This document shows positions 17,783-26,212 of a stretch of DNA of 64,000 nt, in pieces. Location: NCBI RefSeq assembly GCF_030816915.1, contig NZ_JAUSYN010000002.1, positions 2,431,501 through 2,495,500 of the forward strand. The letters are read 5' to 3'. Source of the stretch: Streptomyces sp. B3I8 (GTDB lineage: Bacteria > Actinomycetota > Actinomycetes > Streptomycetales > Streptomycetaceae). Every line of letters starts with the position of its first letter. Within the stretch, counting starts at the first letter, position 1. The position numbers were made by a program, and so were the translations under genes. A model generated the notes under the pieces. That model was not told where the DNA came from. It made no database searches and saw nothing but the letters and a program-made list of their open reading frames with translations.

Positions 17783-19237
17783 CTACGGCCGCAACCCCCG
17801 TTCCACTCCCTGGCGGTCCAGTCGCGCGTCGAACGGGGCCAGCGGCTTCGCCGCCGCCGCGCCGCTCTCGACCCCGGCCGGAGCGACGCCCGCCCAGCTC
17901 AGGATCCGGGCCGTGGCCAGCTCCTGCTGCCCGGCCGGCAGCCCGGCCACGTTCGCCCCGTGGTTCATCCCGGGCACCGTGAAGACGTACGAGTCCTTCG
18001 CCCCCGCGCCGACCCGGAACCGCTCCGCGCCCCACGGGTCGTTCTGCCCGTACACGAAGAGCATGTGCCGCGCGTGGTGCCGCACCCACCGGTCCACGTC
18101 CGGCATCGCGGCGCGGTCGAACCGCATGGGGATGGAGCGCGGAACGAAGTTGCGCGGCGGCTGGTACCCGTACCGGATCAGGCCCTTCCCGATGTACGGG
18201 AAGTGGATCGTCGGCGCCCCGAGCTGCGTGCCCGCCTGGTAGTAGTACGGCGTGTAGCGCTCCAGGCCCTGGTCGGTGTAGGCGGAGAAGCCGGAGATCG
18301 TGTCGACGGAGCCCCAGATCTCGTCGTCCGTCGCGGACTTGGCGTCGGCCGGTATCGTGCCGCAGTCCGAGACCAGGCTGTACTGCCAGAAGCCCCAGAC
18401 GTAGTCGAGGACGACCGCCTCGTACGCGCGGTCGAGGCTGCCGATCGTGGTGAAGGTGTACCCGTTGTCGGCGGCGTAGCCCGCGTACTTCTTCTCCAGC
18501 GCGGTGCGCCGCACCAGCGCCTCCCGCTGCACGCCTTCGAGCCGCGCGCGGCAGTCGGCCGTGCCGACGGTGGTGAAGAAGCGGTCGTACGCGGAGTCCT
18601 CGTCGTTGACGACGTCGTTGGGCGCGACGTACGCGACGACGCCGTCCATGTCGCGCGGGTAGAACCGCTCGTAGTACGTGGCGGTCATGCCGCCCTTCGA
18701 ACCGCCCGTGGAGAGCCACCGCCTGTCGTAGACCCGCTTCAGCGCGGTGAAGACGCGGTGCTGGTCACTGGCGGCCTGCCGGATGTCCAGCTTGGACCAG
18801 TCGGCGGGCGCGGGCCGCGACGGGGTGAAGTACCGGTATTCCAGGGAGACCTGGTTGCCGTCCACGATCCGGGTCGGCTCGCTGCGGCCGGGGGTGGTGG
18901 AGACGTTGTAGCCGCCGGTGTAGAAGACGGTGGGGCGGGAGACGTCCTTGTGCAGCACGGTGATCCGCTGCTGGAACGTGCCCCGGTCCGGGTGCCGGTG
19001 GTCGACCGGCTGGGTGTAGTTGAGCACGAAGAAGCGGTAACCGGTGTACGGCTTCTCCTCGACGAGGCTCATGCCGGGTATGGCGAGCAGCCGGTCCTTG
19101 ATGTCGGCCGTGTCGCCGGCGGCGGCCCGGTCACCGGTACTGCCGGCGGCCGGTGGGGCGGCGGTGGCCGTGCCCGCCGCGCCCAGCGTGCCGATCAGCA
19201 CGGTGAGCGCCAGCAGCCATCTGAGCGCCTTGCGCAT
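17783..19237 (-). CDS. Secreted S28-family prolyl tri/tetrapeptidyl aminopeptidase
   Basis: A 484-residue secreted serine peptidase of the alpha/beta-hydrolase type, related to the tripeptidyl or prolyl-tetrapeptidyl aminopeptidases of Streptomyces. A Sec signal peptide (MRKALRWLLALTVLIGTLG, cleavage near ATA/APP) precedes the catalytic domain. The nucleophile is the serine in STGGSKGGM near residue 179. The acid is probably the Asp in YGQNDPWGAERF, and the base the His in VPGMNHGANV. The ATG has a near-perfect Shine-Dalgarno (AGGAGG). Such enzymes digest extracellular peptides such as those from Streptomyces subtilisin inhibitor processing; the substrate here is inferred from the family. Confidence 0.9.
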   Translation of the reverse strand: MRKALRWLLALTVLIGTLGAAGTATAAPPAAGSTGDRAAAGDTADIKDRLLAIPGMSLVEEKPYTGYRFFVLNYTQPVDHRHPDRGTFQQRITVLHKDVSRPTVFYTGGYNVSTTPGRSEPTRIVDGNQVSLEYRYFTPSRPAPADWSKLDIRQAASDQHRVFTALKRVYDRRWLSTGGSKGGMTATYYERFYPRDMDGVVAYVAPNDVVNDEDSAYDRFFTTVGTADCRARLEGVQREALVRRTALEKKYAGYAADNGYTFTTIGSLDRAYEAVVLDYVWGFWQYSLVSDCGTIPADAKSATDDEIWGSVDTISGFSAYTDQGLERYTPYYYQAGTQLGAPTIHFPYIGKGLIRYGYQPPRNFVPRSIPMRFDRAAMPDVDRWVRHHARHMLFVYGQNDPWGAERFRVGAGAKDSYVFTVPGMNHGANVAGLPAGQQELATARILSWAGVAPAGVESGAAAAKPLAPFDARLDRQGVERGLRP

Positions 19238-19325
19238 GGGTCCTCCTGGGAGTCCAGATGTCCGCCGGAACCTAGCGGAGCAACTGGCCTGGCACCAGGG
19301 GTGCTTGTGCCTCGGGAGGCGGGTT

Positions 19326-19733
19326 TCAGCAGAGGATCCAGCCCGAGCTGACGGACCCGGAGTCCACCGAGCCGCGGATCCAGACGCAGCGGTGGCCCGC
19401 GTGCACGCTGATGGGGCCCGCGTGGTGGGTGAAGCGGCCCCTGTCGACGACCGCGCGGCTGCCTCGGGCCTGGACGCTCACCGACATCGTTTTCTTGCCG
19501 CTCTTCTTCTTCGGGTAGGTCAGGGCGCAGAGGTAGTCGCCGCGGCGGAAGACCTGGACGGAGCCGGTACTGAAGGAGAGGGTGCGGACCTTGTGGCCGG
19601 GGCAGAGGGCGGTGGCGTTTGTGGTGGGGGTGGCTGCGGTCGCGGAGGTGGGGGCGGCGAGGACGAGGAGGCCGGTGGTGATCAGTGCGGCCAGGGTGAG
19701 TGCGGCGGTTCGGTGGGGTGCGCCGCGGGTCAC
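19326..19733 (-). CDS. Small secreted four-cysteine protein, function unknown
   Basis: A 135-residue protein I do not recognise by name. The N-terminus is a signal peptide (MTRGAPHRTAALTLAALITT, cleavage probably after ATA near residue 34). The mature part is basic and beta-rich with four cysteines (Cys44, 69, 116 and the C-terminal residue 135), suggesting two disulfides. A lysine cluster (YPKKKSGKK) lies near residue 75. GTG 19733 is chosen because GAAAGGA lies 7-8 bases upstream; a longer frame to 19892 would place the signal peptide internally. It lies 88 bases upstream of the aminopeptidase gene on the same strand and might share its transcript. Confidence 0.75.
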   Translation of the reverse strand: MTRGAPHRTAALTLAALITTGLLVLAAPTSATAATPTTNATALCPGHKVRTLSFSTGSVQVFRRGDYLCALTYPKKKSGKKTMSVSVQARGSRAVVDRGRFTHHAGPISVHAGHRCVWIRGSVDSGSVSSGWILC

Positions 19734-19855
19734 GTGGGTGTCCTTTCGGGGGTGCGGGGTGGTTCCGTACGGGTTCGTCTCCGTTCGCCGCACGGGCTTG
19801 TTTCCGTACAGGCGTACGGACGCGTGAGGGGTGGAGGTGGTTGCACGGGGGCGTA

Positions 19856-20035
19856 AGGGGTTTTCGCCCCCGCCGCCCCTGCCCTCCCCCAAGCTCTCAC
19901 CTTCGTTCGAGCAGGGGACCCCCCTCGTCCCTTCAAGGGGCGCTGCCCCTTGAACCCCGGGGTGCGTTGTCGGCTGCCGGCCGGTGGGGGTGCGCCGCGC
20001 AGTTCCCCGCGCCCCTCACAAGGGCCGCGCCACAG
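19856..20035. repeat. Streptomyces-type GC-rich intergenic repeat, copy B
   Basis: It begins TTTTCGCCCCCGCCGCCCCT, contains TTCAAGGGGCGCTGCCCCTTGAA (an inverted repeat around 19932-19954) and ends GCGCAGTTCCCCGCGCCCCTCA. Parts match the copies near 3293 and 48803. The inverted repeat may fold as a transcript end. Confidence 0.55.
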
Positions 20036-20148
20036 TTCCTCCGGGTCGGTCAGCCGGTCACATACTGGCCGGATCCCGGTCTTCGACGATCAGACGCGCC
20101 GGACCCAGACGTGCGCGCGGGGTCAAAGCCGTTTTGCCGTGCATCACG

Positions 20149-20207
20149 AAGGCCCCCGGTCGTGGAGCGGCGCCTGGACGGCGCTGCTCCACGACCGGGG
20201 GCCCTTC
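20149..20207 (-). terminator. Terminator hairpin after the NAD(P)-binding reductase gene
   Basis: An inverted repeat of about 17-20 bp (GGCCCCCGGTCGTGGAGC pairing with GCTCCACGACCGGGGGCC) around a loop of about 17 bases, 50 bases beyond the leftward stop codon at 20257. Confidence 0.7.
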
Positions 20208-20256
20208 ACCCGTCCAGTCCTTGCGTCAGGCCGTCACACAGCCTGGACCCACCTCC

Positions 20257-21162
20257 CTAGACCGCGGCGGCCGACTCCCGCAGCACGTCGTCGAGCGGCG
20301 TCGGCTTCAGATCGAACTCGGCCGCCGTCCGTGACCCGTCCAGGACGCTCTCGCGGTAGAACAGGTACTGCATCTCCGCCAGCTCGACCATCATCGGGTC
20401 CGCCATCGCCGTGTGGAGCTCCAGCGGCGTCATCTCGCGGACGGCCGGGCGCGGACGGCCGTCCACCGCCGCGAACCGGTTCGCCAGCTCACGGATCGAC
20501 AGGTCCGAGGTCTGCGGCGTGTGCCAGACGCCGCCCCACGACCGCTCGGACCGCGCCACCGCAACGAGCGTCCTGGCCACGTCACCCGTGTAGGTCCAGC
20601 TGTGTGCCACGTCCGGATCAGCCGGGACCACGACCTCCTGACCGGCCCGCACCTGGGGACCGACGAACAGGTTGAACGTGGCCAGTGCGTTCACGCCGAG
20701 GTAGTCGGCCGCCCGGACCTCCGCGAACCGCAGCCGGCCCGCCTCGTGCGCGGCGAGGCCGTCTCTGTACATCCGCGCCCGCACGCGGCCCTTGACGGTG
20801 GTCGGGCGCAGTGGCAGATCGTCGGTCAGCGGACCGTCGACCGGGCCGTAGCCGTAGCCGTTGCTCAGGCTCACGTACCCCGCGCCGGTCTGCTCGGCCG
20901 CGTTCACCAGGGCGTCCGACAAGGCGGGCGCCTCTTCCGGCCATCGGGTGTAGGCCGGCATCGCACAGTTGATCAATGTGGCGGCGCCCGTGACCAGGCC
21001 GGCCAGCCCGGACGTGATGTCCGCGGCGGCAAGCTCGATCCGTGGGTGCTCCGGTCCGGTGCCGCGTCGCGTGACCACCCGGACGTCGTCCCCGGACTCG
21101 GCGAGCAGAAGCGCGGTGGCGGTGCCGGTCGGTCCGGCACCAACAACAACATGGAATGTCAT
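20257..21162 (-). CDS. NAD(P)-binding Rossmann-fold epimerase/reductase
   Basis: A 301-residue atypical or extended short-chain dehydrogenase of the NAD-dependent epimerase/dehydratase type. The N-terminus has a glycine-rich dinucleotide motif (VVVGAGPTGTATA); a region with YVSLSNGYGYGP follows and later SWTYTGDVARTLV, typical of NmrA/epimerase-like proteins. The substrate is unknown. ATG 21162 begins MTFHVVVGAG, with GAGGG just upstream. It is transcribed divergently from an AraC-type regulator across a 75-base gap, so the regulator probably controls it. Confidence 0.85.
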   Translation of the reverse strand: MTFHVVVGAGPTGTATALLLAESGDDVRVVTRRGTGPEHPRIELAAADITSGLAGLVTGAATLINCAMPAYTRWPEEAPALSDALVNAAEQTGAGYVSLSNGYGYGPVDGPLTDDLPLRPTTVKGRVRARMYRDGLAAHEAGRLRFAEVRAADYLGVNALATFNLFVGPQVRAGQEVVVPADPDVAHSWTYTGDVARTLVAVARSERSWGGVWHTPQTSDLSIRELANRFAAVDGRPRPAVREMTPLELHTAMADPMMVELAEMQYLFYRESVLDGSRTAAEFDLKPTPLDDVLRESAAAV

Positions 21163-21237
21163 GCCCTCGAAGTTATCGACGCACAGGAAGACTGTGGATG
21201 GCCCAGAATCGCAGAAAGATGTCTTAGAGTCTTTCGC

Positions 21238-22152
21238 GTGGATGTACTTAGCGACGTGCTGGTGGCCATGCGCACCGGAAACCCGAAGGCGTCCCGCTCC
21301 ATCAACCACGCCCCGTGGGGTGTGCGCTTCGAGCAGAGCACGATGGCGGGCTGCCATGTCGTCCTGGCGGGCGACTGCTGGCTTCTGTCCGACCATGGCG
21401 AGCCGCTCGCACTGGGCGTCGGTGACGTCCTGTTCACCCCGCACGGAGACGGCCTGGCGCTCGTCGACAAGCTGGGCAGCCCGATCGTCGAATACGAGCC
21501 GCGACCCGACGACGCCACCCATATGAGCGAAATGCGCATCGACGGTGCCGGCGTGGCCACCGAGCTGTTGTGCGCCTACTACATGTTCGACCCGGCCCGC
21601 CCGCACCTGTTGGTGGCCGACCTCCCGGCGATCATCCACCTGCCGGCGCGGGACGGGCAGCACCCGTCGTTGCGCAGCGTGGTGGAGCTGCTGGGCAACG
21701 AGCTGCTGGACCCGCGCCCCGGCGCCGAGGCAGCGCTCCCGGCACTGATCGACATGCTGCTGCTGTACGTGCTGCGGGCGTGGTTGGCCGAGCAGCCCGG
21801 CGACGCGGCCGGGTGGGCCACCGTGCTGCGCGACCCTGCCATCGCGAGCGCGCTGCGCCAGATGCACCACGGCCCGGAGAAGCCGTGGACCGTCGAGGAC
21901 CTCGCGGCGGTCGCGGGCCTGTCCCGCGCGGCGTTCGCCAAACGCTTCACCACGGTCGTCGGCCAGCCTCCCCTCGCGTATCTGACCTGGTGGCGGATGA
22001 CGACCGCCGCCCGCCTCCTCCGCGAGTCCGACGCCTCGCTCCGCGCGGTCGCCGCCCGCTGCGGCTACAGCTCGGAGTACGCGTTCGGCAAGGCGTTCAA
22101 GCGCGCCTACAACGTGGCACCCGGTCAGTACCGCGCCCAGTGCCCGCGCTGA
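21238..22152 (+). CDS. AraC-family transcriptional regulator with N-terminal cupin domain
   Basis: A 304-residue regulator. The N-terminal half is a cupin-type sensor of the AraC-binding-like 6 group (GVRFEQSTMAGCHVVLAGDCW). The C-terminal 100 residues hold two helix-turn-helix motifs of the AraC type (WTVEDLAAVAGLSRAAFAKRF and LRAVAARCGYSSEYAFGKAFK). The start is taken as GTG 21238, which leaves a short promoter region shared with the divergent reductase. The ribosome-binding site is weak, so this start is less certain than the frame. Such cupin AraC regulators usually sense small molecules and control a neighbouring oxidoreductase. Confidence 0.88.
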   Translation: MDVLSDVLVAMRTGNPKASRSINHAPWGVRFEQSTMAGCHVVLAGDCWLLSDHGEPLALGVGDVLFTPHGDGLALVDKLGSPIVEYEPRPDDATHMSEMRIDGAGVATELLCAYYMFDPARPHLLVADLPAIIHLPARDGQHPSLRSVVELLGNELLDPRPGAEAALPALIDMLLLYVLRAWLAEQPGDAAGWATVLRDPAIASALRQMHHGPEKPWTVEDLAAVAGLSRAAFAKRFTTVVGQPPLAYLTWWRMTTAARLLRESDASLRAVAARCGYSSEYAFGKAFKRAYNVAPGQYRAQCPR

Positions 22153-22172
22153 TCCGGGGATCTCCGTACCGG

Positions 22173-22207
22173 GCCGCCCGCCACAAGCCCGCCACAAGCC
22201 CGCCACA
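22173..22207. repeat. Triple 11-base tandem repeat
   Basis: Three copies of a GCCCGCCACAA unit directly after the AraC gene, in the 175-base gap before the ABC exporter's stop codon. No function is evident. Confidence 0.6.
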
Positions 22208-22327
22208 AGGGCGATGCGGCACCGTGGGACAGGGTCTTGGGGGCGCGATGCTCACGCCCGTGCGGCGGTGGCCGCGGACCGGCACAGCCCCGTGCCCCTG
22301 AGGGATGCGGCCCCTCGGGGGCGCTTC

Positions 22328-25300
22328 CTACGTCGGTGCCGCCACCGGTTCGCCCACGAACGTGCGCCAGAGGTGGGCGTAGCGGCCCTCCCGGGCCAGC
22401 AGCGCCTCGTGGGTGCCGTCTTCCACGACTTTGCCGTGGTCCATGACCACGACGCGGTCGGCGCGGGCCGCCGTGGTGAGGCGGTGGGCGACGACGAGGG
22501 TGGTGCGGCGGCCGGCGAGGCGGTCGGTGGCCTGGTTGACCTGGGCCTCGGTGGCCAGGTCGAGCGCGGCGGTCGCCTCGTCGAGGAGGAGCACGTCGGG
22601 GTCGACGAGTTCCGCGCGGGCCAGCGCGATGAGCTGGCGCTGCCCGGCGGACAGGTTGCGGCCGCGTTCCGCGACCTCGTGCAGATAGCCGCCCTCCAGC
22701 GTGGCGATCATCTCGTGCGCGCCGACCGCCCGTGCCGCCGCCTCCACCTCCGCGTCGGTGGCGTCGGGGCGGCCGTAGGCGATGGCGTCCCGGACCGTGC
22801 CGGGGAAGAGGTACGCCTCCTGCGGGACGACGCCGAGCCGGTGCCGGTAGGCGGTGAGGTCGAGGTCGCGCACGTCGGTGCCGTCGGCCAGGACCCGGCC
22901 CCGGGTCGGGTCGTAGAACCGGGCGACCAGCTTGACCAGCGTCGACTTGCCCGCGCCGGTCTCGCCGACGAAGGCGACGGTCTGCCCGGCGGGGATGGTG
23001 AGGGTGATGCCCGAGAGGGCTTCCTCCTCGTCGCCGTAGGAGAAGTGGACGTCCTTGAAGACGATCTCCCCGCGCAGCCGCCCCACCTCGGCGGGGGCCC
23101 CGGCGCTCTTCGTGGAGGTGGGCTCGCGCAGCAGTTCCTGGATGCGGCCGAGCGAGACCGTGGCCTGCTGGTAGCCGTCGAAGACCTGGGAGAGCTGCTG
23201 CACGGGGGCGAAGAACAGGTCGATGTAGAGCAGGTACGCCACCAGCGCGCCGGTGGTCAGGGTGCCCGCGCCGATCCGGTGGGCGCCGACGACCAGGACG
23301 GCCGCGGCGGCCACCGACGACAGGAGCTGCACGAAGGGGAAGTAGACCGAGATCAGCCACTGGCCGCGGATGCGGGCCTCGCGGTAGCTGTGGCTGCCGG
23401 CGGCGAAGTGGGTCCGGCCGTCGCGCTCACGCCCGAACGCCTGCACGATCCGCAGCCCGGACACCGACTCCTGGAGGTCGGCGTTGACGGCCGAGACGCG
23501 CTCGCGCGCCAGTTCGTACGCCTTCACGCTGGCCCGGCGGAAGAAGAACGTGCCGAGGATCAGCGGCGGCAGGGTGGCGAAGACGACGAGGGCGAGCTGG
23601 AGGTCGAGGACGAGCAGCGCCACCATGATGCCGAAGAAGGTGACGACCGAGACGAACGCGGTGACCAGGCCGGTCTGGAGGAAGGAGGACAGGGCGTCGA
23701 CGTCCGTCGTCATCCGCGTCATGATGCGGCCGGTCAGCTCGCGCTCGTAGTAGTCGAGGCCGAGACGCTGGAGCTGGGCGAAGATCTTCAGGCGCAGTGC
23801 GTACAGGACGCGTTCGCCGGTGCGGCCGGTCATCCGGGTCTCGGCGACCTGCGCCGACCACTGCGCGGCGACGGCGAGCAGCGCGAGCGCGGCGGCGGCC
23901 CAGACCGCGCCGAGGGCGAGCTTGTCGACGCCCTGGTCGATCCCGTGCCGGATCAGGATCGGCAGGAGGAGGCCCATTCCGGCGTCGACGGCGACCAGCG
24001 CGAGGCTGACCAGCAGCGGCCTGCCGAAGCCGCGCAGCAGGCGGCGCAGCCCGTAGGACTCCTCGGGCCGTACCGCGGCCGCCTCGTCGACGCGGGGGCT
24101 GTCGGTGGCCGGGGGCAGCGCGTCGACCTGGGCGAGGAGTTCGGGAGTGGCGGGCATCCCGGACAGCGCGGTGTCCTTCGGCTCGCGGTCGCCGCTCCAC
24201 AGCCGGGGGGTGACCCCGCGCTCGGCGTCGAACTCGGCGTCCAGTTCCGCCCGTACGGAGGTGTCCTCCTCCTGGAGGGCGGCGGCGGGCGGGGTGTGGC
24301 CCGGGGAGACGCCGCCGAGCTCGTCGGGATCGGTGAGGAGCCTGCGGTAGAGGGGGCTGCGGGCCTGGAGTTCCTCGTGGGTGCCGACGTCGGCGAGGCG
24401 GCCGTCGTCGAGGACGGCGATGCGGTCGGCGAGGTTGAGGGTGGAGCGGCGGTGCGCGATGAGCAGCGTCGTACGGCCGCGCATGACCTCCTTGAGCGCC
24501 TCGTGGATCTCGTGCTCGACGCGGGCGTCGACGGCTGAGGTGGCGTCGTCCAGGACGAGCAGACGGGGGTCGGTGAGGATCGCGCGGGCGAGCGCGACGC
24601 GCTGGCGCTGGCCGCCGGAGAGGGTGAGTCCGTGCTCGCCGACCTTGGTGTCGTAGCCGCCCGGCAGTTCGGCGATGAACCGGTGCGCCTGGGCGGCGCG
24701 CGCGGCGGCCTCTATCTCCTCCTGGGTCGCGTCGGGGCGGCCGTAGGCGATGTTGGCGCGGACGGTGTCGGAGAAGAGGAACGAGTCCTCGGGGACCAGT
24801 CCGATCGCCGCGCGCAGCGACTCGAAGGTCAGTTCGCGCACGTCGTGGCCGCCGACGAGGACGGCGCCGTGGGTGACGTCGTAGAAGCGCGGGAGGAGGA
24901 GGGAGACGGTGGACTTGCCGGAGCCGGAGGAGCCGACGACGGCGAGGGTCTCGCCGGGGCGGATCTCGAAGCTGAGCCCTTGGAGGACGGGACGGCCGTC
25001 CTCGTAGCCGAAGGAGACGTCGTCGAACTCGACGGTGGCAGGGGCGTCGGCGGGCAGTTCCTTGGTGCCCTCCACGATCGACGGCTCGGTGTCGATCAGC
25101 TCCAGGACGCGCTCGGCGCCCGCGCGGGCCTGCTGGCCGACGGTGAGGACGACGGCGAGCATGCGGACGGGGCCGACGAGCTGGGCGAGGTAGGCGGAGA
25201 ACGCGACGAACGTGCCGAGCGTGATGTGCCCGCGTACCGCCAGCCAGCCGCCGAGCGCGAGCATCGCGACCTGCCCGAGCGCGGGCACGGCCTGGAGGGC

Positions 25301-26065
25301 GGGGGTGTAGCGGGCGTTCATGCGGATGGTGCGCAGCCGCCCCGCGAACAGCCGCCGGCCGACCTCGCGCAGCTTGCCGGTCTCCTGCTCCTCCTGCCCG
25401 AACCCCTTCACCACGCGGACGCCGCTGACGGCGCCGTCCACCACCCCGGCGACGGCGGCGGCCTGGGCCTGCGCGTACCAGGTGGCGGGGTGCAGCCGGG
25501 ACCGGCTGCGCCCCGCGATGAACCAGACGGCGGGGGCGACGGCGAGCGCGACGAGGGTGAGCGGCAGCGACAGCCACGCCATGATCACCAGGGAGATCAC
25601 GAAGAGCAGGACGTTCCCGATGGTCATCGGGAGCATGAACAGCAGCCCCTGGATGAGCTGGAGGTCGCTGGTGGCGCGGCCGACGACCTGCCCGGTGGAC
25701 AGCTCGTCCTGGCGGCGGCCGTCGAGCCGGGTGATCGTGTCGTACATCCCGGTGCGCAGATCGTGCTGCACGTCGAGCGCGAGCCGTCCGCCGTAGTAGC
25801 GGCGGACGTAGGTGAGCCCGTAGACGAGGACGGCGGCGCCGACCAGCGAGCCGGCCCAGGGGCCCATGGAGCGGCTGTGGTCGCCGATCACGTCATCGAT
25901 GATCACCTTGGTGATCAGCGGGACGAGCGCGAGCAGGGCCATGCCGGCCAGCGAGGAACCGAGCGCGAGGACGACGTCCTTCGGATACCGCCAGGCGTAC
26001 CCGGCGAGCCGCCGGGCCCACCCGGATCCCGCTCGCCCCTGCTCCTGCCCCTGCTGCGCTGCCAC
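22328..26065 (-). CDS. Giant fused ABC exporter (two transmembrane and two ATPase halves)
   Basis: A single polypeptide of about 1245 residues with the order TMD1 (about 20-310), NBD1 (about 340-590), TMD2 (about 690-970) and NBD2 (about 1010-1240). This is a fusion of two MsbA/LmrA-like half transporters. NBD1 has Walker A GSSGSGKST, signature LSGGQ and Walker B LLVLDDATSAVD, where the usual catalytic Glu is Asp. NBD2 has GETGAGKST, signature LSAGQ and LLLDEATAALD. One site is therefore degenerate, as in heterodimeric exporters such as TM287/288. The substrate is unknown (lipid or drug). GTG 26065 has GGAAGG upstream; ATG 26119 is the alternative start, adding 18 residues. Confidence 0.92.
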   Translation of the reverse strand: MAAQQGQEQGRAGSGWARRLAGYAWRYPKDVVLALGSSLAGMALLALVPLITKVIIDDVIGDHSRSMGPWAGSLVGAAVLVYGLTYVRRYYGGRLALDVQHDLRTGMYDTITRLDGRRQDELSTGQVVGRATSDLQLIQGLLFMLPMTIGNVLLFVISLVIMAWLSLPLTLVALAVAPAVWFIAGRSRSRLHPATWYAQAQAAAVAGVVDGAVSGVRVVKGFGQEEQETGKLREVGRRLFAGRLRTIRMNARYTPALQAVPALGQVAMLALGGWLAVRGHITLGTFVAFSAYLAQLVGPVRMLAVVLTVGQQARAGAERVLELIDTEPSIVEGTKELPADAPATVEFDDVSFGYEDGRPVLQGLSFEIRPGETLAVVGSSGSGKSTVSLLLPRFYDVTHGAVLVGGHDVRELTFESLRAAIGLVPEDSFLFSDTVRANIAYGRPDATQEEIEAAARAAQAHRFIAELPGGYDTKVGEHGLTLSGGQRQRVALARAILTDPRLLVLDDATSAVDARVEHEIHEALKEVMRGRTTLLIAHRRSTLNLADRIAVLDDGRLADVGTHEELQARSPLYRRLLTDPDELGGVSPGHTPPAAALQEEDTSVRAELDAEFDAERGVTPRLWSGDREPKDTALSGMPATPELLAQVDALPPATDSPRVDEAAAVRPEESYGLRRLLRGFGRPLLVSLALVAVDAGMGLLLPILIRHGIDQGVDKLALGAVWAAAALALLAVAAQWSAQVAETRMTGRTGERVLYALRLKIFAQLQRLGLDYYERELTGRIMTRMTTDVDALSSFLQTGLVTAFVSVVTFFGIMVALLVLDLQLALVVFATLPPLILGTFFFRRASVKAYELARERVSAVNADLQESVSGLRIVQAFGRERDGRTHFAAGSHSYREARIRGQWLISVYFPFVQLLSSVAAAAVLVVGAHRIGAGTLTTGALVAYLLYIDLFFAPVQQLSQVFDGYQQATVSLGRIQELLREPTSTKSAGAPAEVGRLRGEIVFKDVHFSYGDEEEALSGITLTIPAGQTVAFVGETGAGKSTLVKLVARFYDPTRGRVLADGTDVRDLDLTAYRHRLGVVPQEAYLFPGTVRDAIAYGRPDATDAEVEAAARAVGAHEMIATLEGGYLHEVAERGRNLSAGQRQLIALARAELVDPDVLLLDEATAALDLATEAQVNQATDRLAGRRTTLVVAHRLTTAARADRVVVMDHGKVVEDGTHEALLAREGRYAHLWRTFVGEPVAAPT

Positions 26066-26212
26066 GCGGGTGCCTTCCGTCGCTCCTGCCGGTCCTGCTC
26101 GTCCGGAAGACACCAACATCGGTGACGTGGCATTTCATCCCGCCGCAACAATGACGGGCCCATGGGCGGAGGAGGCGGGACCGCAGGCGTAGGACCCCCG
26201 GCCCCGGTCGGC

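Larger units (their letters stand above)
19734..20256. other. Intergenic region with dispersed repeat and terminator
   Basis: 523 bases without a convincing gene. It contains the second copy of the GC-rich intergenic repeat (about 19856-20035) and a long hairpin (20149-20207) that ends the leftward reductase gene. Frames through the region show no sensible amino-acid composition. Confidence 0.6.

Noticed and set aside
20413..21237. Upstream extension of the AraC gene reading frame
   Set aside because: It lies antisense to the NAD(P)-binding reductase, which has a proper Rossmann motif and start. The AraC domain only begins at 21238.
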